NCBI GenBank assembly: GCA_049610385.1
Contig: JBMYZL010000036.1
Location: forward strand, 1-15,195
Direction of reading: 5' to 3'
DNA length: 15,195 nucleotides
Source: JBMYZL01 sp049610385
Lineage (GTDB): Bacteria; Bacteroidota; Bacteroidia; Flavobacteriales_D; Sanyastnellaceae
Shown here: positions 6,623 to 14,155 of the stretch, one piece after another
Numbering within the stretch: the stretch's first letter is position 1
How the letters are laid out: the number at the start of each line of letters is the position of its first letter
The notes under the pieces: generated by a model
Databases searched by the model: none
The model's input: the letters and a program-made list of their open reading frames with translations, nothing else
Told to the model about the DNA's origin: nothing
Translations under genes and position numbers: made by a program

Positions 6623-8344
6623 TCAGTCCAGGAGGCACCTGACAGAGTGTCCATCTGAGACGGTGTGAGATGCCCTGAAAATGCCCCCGGGTGACACATC
6701 AATTGCACGGTAAAGATTGGTTGACTGCGACGAAGACGTGGAAGACCACAAATGAAGGGAGTAATTCAAGCCAGCAAAGTCAGCGAAGATGACACCAGCG
6801 GGTATTGCATTGAACCCGAATTCGTCCGTGCCCACATAATTGCCAAATAAGGGGCTCGAAGTACGAAGCTTGGTGCCCTCGTTGGTGCCTCTCCAGTTGA
6901 AGGAATGAACATCTGTTTCTGACATGCCTATAAAGGACTCCAGGTCCATAAAATCCGCATCCGATGGGACATGCCAACCAGTTGGACAAAGCTGACGTTC
7001 GTCATTGACAACATGGCCATTGTAGAGCAGTCCGCGTTCAGTTGCAATCTCGTCATTGAAATCGAATGCGCATTGAACGCCAGAGCCAACAAACCAGTCT
7101 TCCAAATTCTCCACTTTTGGGATGTTTGAGCCGTCACGGTACTTCTCAGTCTGTAAGTTCTCAGCAAACCAGCACTGTTCGCCAATCTGCACCGTGGCAT
7201 AGGCGTAGCCCTGGTAAGGGAAGGGGTCGCCGCAGGTGAAGTTGGTTGGGCAATCCGTGCCAAACATGGTCAACAAATCGATGATGTCCCCCACGCCCAC
7301 AACACCGTCGAAATCGAGATCATGTGGACATGAAGAGGACGATATTTCGTTGGGGAAGCACTGCCCCAAGTCGTCATCCCAGCTCGTGCCCTCTGCGCAA
7401 CACCCCGGTCCGGGACAACACGTGAAGTCACACGCTTCACCCTCGCATCCGGCCAGCGCATTGAAGTTGCAGGCCAAAGGCTCCAAGCACCCCGACGGGA
7501 TGCAGCTGCCGTCGTCGCTCGTCGCCTCAGCTTCGAAGTTGCAGGCGGTGGGGTCGGTGCAGCCGGGAACGGGGGCTTCGGCGTTGTAGAGGGCGAGGAC
7601 TTCAGACTCGGAAAGGGCACGGTTCCACATGCCAAACTCATCAAGGTTGCCGTCAAGGGGACCCCAATGGCCATTGGCTTGAACGGACATTCCCAAAGAA
7701 ACCCCAGAATTCCCAATGGTATTCATTTCTGTTTCGGCGTCGTTGACGCTGCCCACCAATTGTCCATTGAGAAAGACTTTGAGCGTTTCATCATCCCACG
7801 TCATGGCCACGTGAGACCAAGTGCCTTCTGCCAATGCTGTGTCAGTTGTAAGTCCGAGGTATGAAGCTGGTGATGGACTTTGTTCTATGATCTGACTGAA
7901 AAGGTGAGATCCATCCTCGCCGTGAAGAATGTGGAATCGCCAGGCCTCTCCGTTGGGACTGTTGTATCCATACTGGAACCTGTGGGCAATGCCCAAGGAT
8001 TGAGGCGAATTTGCAGCCCCATCGGACATCCTTTGTACCCACGCACAAACGGTTACTTCTGATGAGTTGAATGCTTCATGAAAAGGAATGTAGACCCAAT
8101 TTCCGCCATTCCCCCAGCCCCAATCATCTACATCAAAATTCAAGGCTCCGTTTTCATTTCCATGCCTGTCCATGGCAGGGGTTGCGCCATGAACAGAACC
8201 TTCATTGGACAATGTGCTCAAATCTTGAGCATCTCCATCAAGGGGATACCAGCCCACCAATCCATCAGTCGGCACATAATCAGCAATTTGGGCATTGGCG
8301 ACGAAGGTCAACACCCCAAATAGGAGGAGAAACAAGCGATTCAT
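6623..8344 (-). CDS. Secreted LamG / Cys-repeat / FISUMP multidomain protein
   Basis: The product is 573 residues. Residues 1-19 are a signal peptide (MNRLFLLLFGVLTFVANAQ). Residues about 28-255 form a LamG/concanavalin-A-like jelly roll (GLVGWYPLDGDAQD, YIPFHEAFN, WSHVAMTWDDETLKVFLNGQLVG, GNLDEFGMWNRALSESEV), a fold usually used to bind carbohydrate or protein. Then come GCTDPTACNFEAEATSDDGSC (261-281), a second degenerate copy (CLEPLACNFNALAGC) and a very Cys-rich stretch to 330. A 12-residue calcium-type loop, D342-L-D-F-D-G-V-V-G-V-G-D353, follows. Residues 370-573 are a FISUMP domain (YATVQIGEQCWFAENLQT, CPTGWHVPSDADFMDLE, GFNAIPAGVIF, LWSSTSSS, SVRCL). There is no terminal PNP sorting motif. 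It is probably a surface or secreted adhesion/binding protein. The start at 8344 follows an A8 run (8353-8360 on the minus strand) typical of the A-rich leaders in this phylum. Confidence 0.88.
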   Translation of the reverse strand: MNRLFLLLFGVLTFVANAQIADYVPTDGLVGWYPLDGDAQDLSTLSNEGSVHGATPAMDRHGNENGALNFDVDDWGWGNGGNWVYIPFHEAFNSSEVTVCAWVQRMSDGAANSPQSLGIAHRFQYGYNSPNGEAWRFHILHGEDGSHLFSQIIEQSPSPASYLGLTTDTALAEGTWSHVAMTWDDETLKVFLNGQLVGSVNDAETEMNTIGNSGVSLGMSVQANGHWGPLDGNLDEFGMWNRALSESEVLALYNAEAPVPGCTDPTACNFEAEATSDDGSCIPSGCLEPLACNFNALAGCEGEACDFTCCPGPGCCAEGTSWDDDLGQCFPNEISSSSCPHDLDFDGVVGVGDIIDLLTMFGTDCPTNFTCGDPFPYQGYAYATVQIGEQCWFAENLQTEKYRDGSNIPKVENLEDWFVGSGVQCAFDFNDEIATERGLLYNGHVVNDERQLCPTGWHVPSDADFMDLESFIGMSETDVHSFNWRGTNEGTKLRTSSPLFGNYVGTDEFGFNAIPAGVIFADFAGLNYSLHLWSSTSSSQSTNLYRAIDVSPGGIFRASHTVSDGHSVRCLLD

Positions 8345-8493
8345 TTCATTATCGTTTTTTTTAAAATACGAATAAAATCTCGCTTTGCCCTAAGAAGCCA
8401 TCAATTGCGGTGTTGGAACCAGAAACGCTGACCTTCTATTTCGGCGTAAATCCGATGCTCATCGACCGGGTGGGAAACCAGCTCCCAACGTGT

Positions 8494-9138
8494 TCATGTG
8501 CCGATGTGTCCATGGTGTTTCAAGAGCTGGGCCAAATAGGGGTGAACCTCCGCTTCACAGGGTGAATCCAAGCCACGCAGTCTGTCGAAGTGGTGCTGCA
8601 TGGCCTGCACGATGTCCGTGATTGCGAATGACACGCCTCGCAATTGGACCATGCCGTGCCTCTGGGCATTCAGATGTGCGCAAACAGCCGGGGCCACCTC
8701 GGATACATCCAGCAGTTCTCGGCGTTCACCGCCTGCATAGACCAAAAAAGGCGCCTCGGCACAAACCGATTGCCAGAGGTAGTTGAAGGCGTTGTTCGGG
8801 TGGCCGCCCTGACCGACGAGATGGGGCAATCGCACGATCAAAACCTGAGCATCGCATGTGGAGAGCAGCCAATTTTCCAGCGCACGCTTCTCGTGGAAAT
8901 AGCGCCGATCTTCTGGGCTGAGGGGGCGGTCGAGTCGAGATGTCGAAAAATAAACAAATCGGGTGGTCTTCGGCGCGGTTGACACCACGTCCTGCAAGGA
9001 CTTCCATTCTCGTTCATAGGCCTCATCGCGCGTTTCGAGGGAATCGGACACCCCGCGAGCAATCACCACCACATCCGATGGAATGTCCGAATGGATGCGC
9101 TTGAAAGCTTGCGCAAGAAGTCCATTGCCTAAGATCAT
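8494..9138 (-). CDS. Short extended-SDR / NAD-dependent epimerase-like protein
   Basis: The product is 214 residues when started at ATG 9138. This start places the Rossmann dinucleotide motif (M-I-L-G-N-G-L-L-A) right at the N-terminus, as usual in the family. The open frame to 9324 adds 62 residues without domain character and runs into A+T-rich intergenic DNA. Further family signs are VVVIARG (around 25-31), the strand FVYFSTSRL (candidate catalytic Ser), the Y-F-H-E-K pattern (a YxxxK catalytic pair) and VLIVRLPHLVGQG, typical of extended SDRs acting on nucleotide sugars. At 214 residues it is much shorter than the usual 300 or so, so the substrate-binding C-terminal part is reduced. Members of this kind sit in polysaccharide loci, but no such neighbours are seen here, so substrate and role stay open. 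It is divergent from the defence-like operon. Confidence 0.72.
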   Translation of the reverse strand: MILGNGLLAQAFKRIHSDIPSDVVVIARGVSDSLETRDEAYEREWKSLQDVVSTAPKTTRFVYFSTSRLDRPLSPEDRRYFHEKRALENWLLSTCDAQVLIVRLPHLVGQGGHPNNAFNYLWQSVCAEAPFLVYAGGERRELLDVSEVAPAVCAHLNAQRHGMVQLRGVSFAITDIVQAMQHHFDRLRGLDSPCEAEVHPYLAQLLKHHGHIGT

Positions 9139-9397
9139 TTCCTTTGCGTACGCGAGGGAACGAAAAAGGTTCCTTTTCAATTGACGTCGGGGGCAAACCA
9201 AATCGCGCAGCCTTTCATGCCGCGCGTCATGAGCGTGCGGTAGGTGTTGCGCGATGAATCTAAGAGATAAGAACTTGGTTGTTACAAAGAACAATCCGTC
9301 TAATTCCGCATATCTACTACACACAGCTTAAGTACGAGTGATTAATAATACATAAAGAATGTAGCTTAGAAGCAAAGGCCCATCGGACATTTGTGCC
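9139..9397. promoter_or_regulatory. Divergent intergenic region, A+T-rich toward the right operon
   Basis: This 259-base gap must hold the promoters for both the minus-strand SDR gene and the plus-strand operon that starts at 9398. Bases about 9290-9375 are markedly A+T rich (for example GATTAATAATACATAAAG at 9340-9357). No good match to the Bacteroidota TTTG / TAnnTTTG promoter pair was found, so I give the region rather than a box. Confidence 0.35.
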
Positions 9398-10645
9398 ATG
9401 GCAAAAGCAAATACACCTTCTTTATCCGCAATTCCAACGTTCACATGCCCTCACTGTGGGGATGAGATTTCTAGTGAGGAGTTGATCCAGCACGGCATTC
9501 AAAAACAACTAGATGAACACGTGCAAGCCACATTGCAGGCTGAGAAACAGCAGCTCCAAGGTCAAATGGAATCCCTTCGGGCGCAAGAGCGTAATTTGAA
9601 GGATAACCTTTCAAAGCTTGTTAATCAGCGTTTGGACCAAGAGAAGAATAAGATGCGTGAGGAGGTCGGCAAGGAGTTTCAAAATGTCATTGAAACGAAC
9701 CGTGCAGAACTCAAGCAAAAATCCATTGAGCTGCGTCGCATGCGTGAGCTTGAAGACGAATCGCAGCGATTGAATCGCGAGCATAAAGACGCGCTTCACC
9801 TCGCTGAGCTGAATGCAAAGAAAGCCGCCCGGTTGGAGTTGGACTCGCAGGTGAAGCAAGCGAGAGAGGCCTTGAAGTCTGAGCATGAGCTCGAAGTCAT
9901 GGATTTGAAGCAACGGCTCGAAAACCAGAATGCGGCAATCGATGATCTCAAGCGAAAAAAAGAGCAAGGCTCCATGCAAGCGCAAGGGGAGTCCCAAGAG
10001 GTGCTCATCGAACAAAAGCTCCGCGACCTTTTTCCTTCGGATCGCATCGAAGAAGTGAAGAAGGGCGCCAATGGAGCCGACTGCATCCAACATGTGCAGG
10101 ATGGGATGGTCCACAACACTGTCAAGATTTACTTTGAGAGCAAGCGCACCAAGGCCTTCAGCCCTTCGTGGATTGCCAAATTCAAAGAGGATATCCATCG
10201 ATTGGGGGCAGACGCCGGGGTTTTGGTGACGGCCGTGATGCCCAAAGGAATGACCAAACCTGGGCTGGTAGATGGCGTCTGGGTCTGCCAACTGCACGAC
10301 CTTCCATTGCTCAGCCAATTGCTGCGCAAGCATGTGCTGAAGTATTCTGCCGCATTGGTTGCGCAAGAGTCGAAAGGCACCAAGATGGAGCTGCTCTACA
10401 ACTACCTCACTAGCGAGCAATTCGCGAACAGCATTGTTCGGGTTTTGGACAGGTTCAGTCAGTTGCGTGATCAGTTGGAAAAGGAGCGCCGAAGCCTCCA
10501 AAAATCATGGAGCAAGCGCGAGAAGCTTCTTGTCCAAGCCTATGAAAGCTTGCTCGATGTTAACACGAGCATCCAAACCATCGGCGGTTCAGACATGGAT
10601 TTACTCGAGCGCGGGTTTGATGCACTGGAGGAAAGTGAGGTGTGA
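9398..10645 (+). CDS. DUF2130 coiled-coil protein with nuclease-like core
   Basis: The product is 415 residues of the DUF2130 family. A zinc-finger-like CPHC (17-20) with only two Cys is followed by a long charged coiled coil (about 35-195). The conserved domain runs from about 197 to 375: QEVLIEQKLRDLFPSDRIEEVKKG, G226-A-D228, a beta strand ending F-E247-S-K249-R-T-K, then SPSWIAKFKED and ADAGVLVTAVMPKG. The spacing D228...E247-x-K249, preceded by Glu in EQKL, fits a PD-(D/E)XK nuclease core. That reading is my inference; the family has no firmly assigned activity. A second coiled coil (about 355-382) closes the protein. It is the first gene of a four-gene co-directional run, with a 36-nt gap to the ATPase. 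Homologues occur in many bacteria outside defence loci, so context alone does not prove a defence role. Confidence 0.88.
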   Translation: MAKANTPSLSAIPTFTCPHCGDEISSEELIQHGIQKQLDEHVQATLQAEKQQLQGQMESLRAQERNLKDNLSKLVNQRLDQEKNKMREEVGKEFQNVIETNRAELKQKSIELRRMRELEDESQRLNREHKDALHLAELNAKKAARLELDSQVKQAREALKSEHELEVMDLKQRLENQNAAIDDLKRKKEQGSMQAQGESQEVLIEQKLRDLFPSDRIEEVKKGANGADCIQHVQDGMVHNTVKIYFESKRTKAFSPSWIAKFKEDIHRLGADAGVLVTAVMPKGMTKPGLVDGVWVCQLHDLPLLSQLLRKHVLKYSAALVAQESKGTKMELLYNYLTSEQFANSIVRVLDRFSQLRDQLEKERRSLQKSWSKREKLLVQAYESLLDVNTSIQTIGGSDMDLLERGFDALEESEV

Positions 10646-10681
10646 GGAAATTCGAAAGACGATTCCATTAAATTTGAGCAG

Positions 10682-13015
10682 ATGGCGAAAACAACAGCAT
10701 CCTCCGGTCGACTGAGGTCGATTTTCATCAGTGGTTACAAGAAATTCATGAATCCAGTTCGTGTGGAATTAGGACGCGTGAATTTCATGGTAGGCCCCAA
10801 CAATGCGGGGAAGTCGTCTTTTCTGCACTTGTTTGAGGTCTTTCAGTCATTCAATCGACAGAATAATCAAGCTGTATTGGATGTGGTCGCATCAGAGGGG
10901 ATGGAATCCACCAATCCCAAGAAAGCACTGGATCAGTTCTTTTCACGGTTCATTGCTCCTGACGCGGCGGGCCGTGAGTGCACATTGGAGCTCGAAACGG
11001 AGGGATATGATAAGTACCGGATTGAGCTGGAGAAATCAAACGAGTTAGCGAAGGTTAGACTGCTCGCAAAGCGCAACGCGAAATCCCATGTTGCGTGGAT
11101 TCCGCACTTGGTAGAAGGACAAAGTGGGGTTTGGCACCATGCCACAACAGGCGACCATCAGCTGCTTGGTGATGTGGAATTGCAAAAGGATTTGACGGCA
11201 ATTTATGAGCGATTCGACATTTTTATGGGTGGACTGATTGATCAATTGGAGGCCATCCCTTTCGTGAATTGTTTGAGGAAACTGCGACCAGTAGAGTACT
11301 TCGAACAAATTGATTTTAGAGGAACAGAAGCGCATCACTTACTGGGCATCGGTTCTGTCAATGAAGGCGGAACTCATTTCGCTATCACACTTGATGGGCG
11401 TATGCGACTTTGCGGTTTTGAGGTGCCCAAGACATGGGCCATGGATTGGGCTGAATTCCTTGAAGAGGACACGCCTTATCGTTTATCTGGTGATCAACTG
11501 AGGTCGACAGATGTCTACGCCGATGGCGAGCCGCCAGGCGAATTAACCTCCTATTTGATGCGCCTTCTACTCGCTGAAGATTGGGGTGGGGGCTTGGAGC
11601 ATAAATTCGAGGTTTTGGCGGCCCTAAGTGAGTTACTACGTGCGCAAGACTTCCGGTCATTTGTGATGGCGAGTAATTCCAGGGCAGAGGTACAAGGAGA
11701 GTCTCGCAAGCATCTTCGATTCGGTCAAAGTGTGGAACGTTTTATAAACGGCCGTATCGATAACAAGCAGAATCGCTTTTTGAATGACTTGCAACAGTAC
11801 TTGAGTCGTGCTCGAAAGGAATTCGACGCCAATGATCCAAGCTTTTTCGAAAGGTTGGAGCCTCCCGATCCTAGGCTCATGTTCAAAGAAGAGTTGCATT
11901 GTTTCATTTCTGGAGACTTTCAAGTTCTAGTCAATCGAACCGAATTGGAAAAGGAGGTTTTTAGCCTGCTGCCTGAGTTTGAGAAAGAAGCATTCGATGA
12001 ATGCCGGGAGTTGATCAATCGCATATGGAATACGAGAGATCCAAAGTGGCATGAGCACGCAGCTTCTTCAGTCGATGAAGATTCCCCAGAAGAGAAAAAT
12101 TTTAATCACTTTACGGAGTTTAAGCAAGGCATTGATGCGTTAAACGCATGGGTGCGTGAATCTGCGTTGTTGGAGTTGAATGCGTTGGAACAATTGCAGG
12201 TACACCGCATTACCCCCAGTGATGTAATCCATTCGTCGGTTCAAAATGTATTCGATGAGGCGCTGTTATCGGAATTGCGCGCTGTGCTCAGGTGTTTCTA
12301 TCAGGGGCAGCGTTCTGCGGAGGACGAGTCTTCGGAGCGTGATCGCAAATTCAAGGAGGAGGTGCGTGCTTGGGTCAATGGGAGCCTCTCCTACATGGGT
12401 ATCGCATCTGGCTTGGCAATTCGGTCACTCAAAGGGTCAGACCATGTCGAGCTGTGGTTGGATGAGGACATGCCGGAAAAGTGGAGTGAAGAACAAGAAT
12501 TGGAAAAGCATCTGCAGCGGAAGTATCGACCGAGTGTTCAAGACTATGAGTTGAGCAAGCAGTTGGGGAATGCGGGGCGTGGGGTCCGGCAAATGGTCAC
12601 GGTCTTGTTGGGGCTGTTGGGGGCAGTGCGCATGAAAGAAGACAAGGGCCTTGGAGAACATGTGCCTCTCGTGGTGCTCTTGGAGGAGCCAGCATCCTAT
12701 TTGCATCCCAATGTTGCACACCGACTGACGGATGTGGTCCTCGCCATTGCGAGGCGATTCAACCTTACCGTATTCATCGAGTCGCACAACGAATACATGT
12801 TCCGGCAACTTCAAACGTTGCGACTCAATGATGAGAATTTGGACGATGTCACCTTACACTATGTGGGAAGAGGTGAGCAAAACATCCAACGCATCCACAT
12901 CGATCCCGATGGAATCTTGAATCCGCCCATGCCAGAAGGGTTCTTAGACCAAGCTCAGCGCATGCGTATGGAACAGATTGCCATTCGGAAGTCAAAGGCG
13001 TCAAAAAAGAAATGA
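10682..13015 (+). CDS. OLD/SMC-like AAA family ATPase
   Basis: The product is 777 residues. The N-terminus (RLRSIFISGYKKFMNPVRVELGRVNFMVGPNNAGKSS) has the beta-strand layout of ABC-type DNA-repair ATPases and a Walker A motif G38-P-N-N-A-G-K44-S-S. The other half of the ATPase is far away: a signature-like LGNAGRGVRQ (628-637), Walker B VVLLEEPASYLHP (664-676, with Glu668/Glu669) and a switch histidine in FIESHNEYMF (His702). The tail 703-777 (LHYVGRG, IHIDPDGI, PEGFLDQ) resembles the C-termini of DUF3696-type ATPases found in defence loci; there is no Toprim motif, so it is not a complete OLD nuclease. The roughly 580 residues between the halves are charged and helical. It probably senses or clamps nucleic acid and drives a partner. 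It overlaps the next gene by 4 nt (ATGA), so the partner is likely the 378-residue protein. Confidence 0.87.
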   Translation: MAKTTASSGRLRSIFISGYKKFMNPVRVELGRVNFMVGPNNAGKSSFLHLFEVFQSFNRQNNQAVLDVVASEGMESTNPKKALDQFFSRFIAPDAAGRECTLELETEGYDKYRIELEKSNELAKVRLLAKRNAKSHVAWIPHLVEGQSGVWHHATTGDHQLLGDVELQKDLTAIYERFDIFMGGLIDQLEAIPFVNCLRKLRPVEYFEQIDFRGTEAHHLLGIGSVNEGGTHFAITLDGRMRLCGFEVPKTWAMDWAEFLEEDTPYRLSGDQLRSTDVYADGEPPGELTSYLMRLLLAEDWGGGLEHKFEVLAALSELLRAQDFRSFVMASNSRAEVQGESRKHLRFGQSVERFINGRIDNKQNRFLNDLQQYLSRARKEFDANDPSFFERLEPPDPRLMFKEELHCFISGDFQVLVNRTELEKEVFSLLPEFEKEAFDECRELINRIWNTRDPKWHEHAASSVDEDSPEEKNFNHFTEFKQGIDALNAWVRESALLELNALEQLQVHRITPSDVIHSSVQNVFDEALLSELRAVLRCFYQGQRSAEDESSERDRKFKEEVRAWVNGSLSYMGIASGLAIRSLKGSDHVELWLDEDMPEKWSEEQELEKHLQRKYRPSVQDYELSKQLGNAGRGVRQMVTVLLGLLGAVRMKEDKGLGEHVPLVVLLEEPASYLHPNVAHRLTDVVLAIARRFNLTVFIESHNEYMFRQLQTLRLNDENLDDVTLHYVGRGEQNIQRIHIDPDGILNPPMPEGFLDQAQRMRMEQIAIRKSKASKKK

Positions 13016-14148
13016 GCGGAGTCAACATCCTTCCTGGTGCGCACTCCTTGATTGTCGATGTTGATTGGCTGGTTACTGCTGATTTTGACAGCCTTATCGG
13101 GGATTTCAAATTTCTTTGTGAGCGCACCGGTAGGCTCTTTGTCCGGGAAACTGAGAGGACTTGGGATGACGCTGTTATTGAGGATCCAGATTTAGAGGTA
13201 TGGACGGAGTATGTAGTCCTCATACCATCGACTTTTCCTGCGATTTTCGACTTCTTTGAACAAAGCGAGTGCTATTCATGGACGCGTACCAACCTCCTTT
13301 TGACCGACAATGTGGTCAAGTGTGGCGGTTCAGACTTGGTTTCTACGACAAATCTTGAAGAGTACTGCACGTCAAACGCTGAAAAACGCATCGATCGATC
13401 CATTCATTTGGATGGCTCATCACTCACCTCATGGTCGGAATTGTTGTGTCATTTACCTCTTAACAACTCCAATTCTCTGATGCTTGTGGATTGGCATTTG
13501 TTTCAAAACGATGGCGATTACATCTCCTACTTCGACTTTGATGAAATAACGGGGCCTGTCCAAAACGTTATTGATGTTGTTTCAGCTCTTGGAACCAATG
13601 CAGCTCCATTGAATGTTTTGATTTGTCTGAAGTCACAGGTCCCCAGAGTTTGGGATGGTGATCATTTCAAGCATGGCGTTTTAGATGATGAATTTTTCCA
13701 TGAAACTGGAAGGGGGCGGGGATGCGAAATGGTTTTGAATCTGGCGGGGATGATTGAGCTGCAAAGAAGGCTGTCCAACACCCTTTCAGAGCAATGCAAC
13801 CGTGCGTGCAGGGTTGAGCTTGTTGGGCATTCTAGACCGCCGAAGAGTGTCATTCACAATCGTCCAATTTGTACTGAGCACTGGTCTGGTTGGAGCGATA
13901 TTGGCTGGAATTGGTTTCACAGAAATGAGCTGCGTCAAAACCATGTGAACTTGGAGCACTCCTACAATAACTTGGTTGCCGATTCTGTCATTGCTGATTC
14001 GTCATTATCAAAGTGGCTCAGTCTCTTCTTAAGTCTGGAGAAACTGTGGAAACGATTCGGTAGAAACATGACCTGCGTCAACAGCGATGGTGAAATTGTC
14101 GATACTTGGAGTGAAATGAATCACCCGCTCTTGCCAAAATTGAATTGA
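13012..14148 (+). CDS. Uncharacterised partner protein of the ATPase
   Basis: The product is 378 residues and matches no family I can name. Its ATG lies in the ATGA overlap with the ATPase stop, which implies coupled translation and roughly matched amounts. Visible traits: an N-terminal Asp-containing strand LIVDVDWL (13-20), VDWHLF (159-164), a polar segment KSVIHNRPICT (278-288), and many Trp and Cys residues (cluster WSGWSDIGWNWF at 291-302). H282-N-R-x-I-x-T followed by a Gly/Phe strand recalls the HDRxIxTN pattern of small phospholipase-D-like (MIT/HKD-type) nuclease domains; this is a weak pattern resemblance only. There is no signal peptide or membrane segment, so it is cytoplasmic. 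Base use is more A+T rich than downstream: 23 of 60 bases at 13561-13620 are G/C against 34 of 60 at 14821-14880. It is probably the effector or specificity partner of the ATPase (inference). Confidence 0.8.
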   Translation: MSGVNILPGAHSLIVDVDWLVTADFDSLIGDFKFLCERTGRLFVRETERTWDDAVIEDPDLEVWTEYVVLIPSTFPAIFDFFEQSECYSWTRTNLLLTDNVVKCGGSDLVSTTNLEEYCTSNAEKRIDRSIHLDGSSLTSWSELLCHLPLNNSNSLMLVDWHLFQNDGDYISYFDFDEITGPVQNVIDVVSALGTNAAPLNVLICLKSQVPRVWDGDHFKHGVLDDEFFHETGRGRGCEMVLNLAGMIELQRRLSNTLSEQCNRACRVELVGHSRPPKSVIHNRPICTEHWSGWSDIGWNWFHRNELRQNHVNLEHSYNNLVADSVIADSSLSKWLSLFLSLEKLWKRFGRNMTCVNSDGEIVDTWSEMNHPLLPKLN

Positions 14149-14155
14149 TTGAAAC

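Noticed and set aside
8471..8487. Hairpin TGGGA / TCCCA just beyond the SDR stop as a terminator
   Set aside because: It is only a 5-bp stem with no U-run; too weak to call.
9139..9324. Extending the SDR gene to the upstream ATG at 9324
   Set aside because: The extra 62 residues precede a Rossmann motif that should lie at the N-terminus, lack domain character and run into A+T-rich intergenic DNA.
9611..10501. 296-residue minus-strand open frame opposite the DUF2130 gene
   Set aside because: It mirrors a Glu/Lys-rich coiled-coil gene, which readily leaves long Leu/Phe-rich antisense frames; no independent motif is present.
10682..13015. Calling the ATPase plus the next gene a Gabija, Septu or retron system
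   Set aside because: There is no Toprim nuclease, UvrD-like helicase, HNH motif or reverse transcriptase in the pair, so none of these names can be supported.
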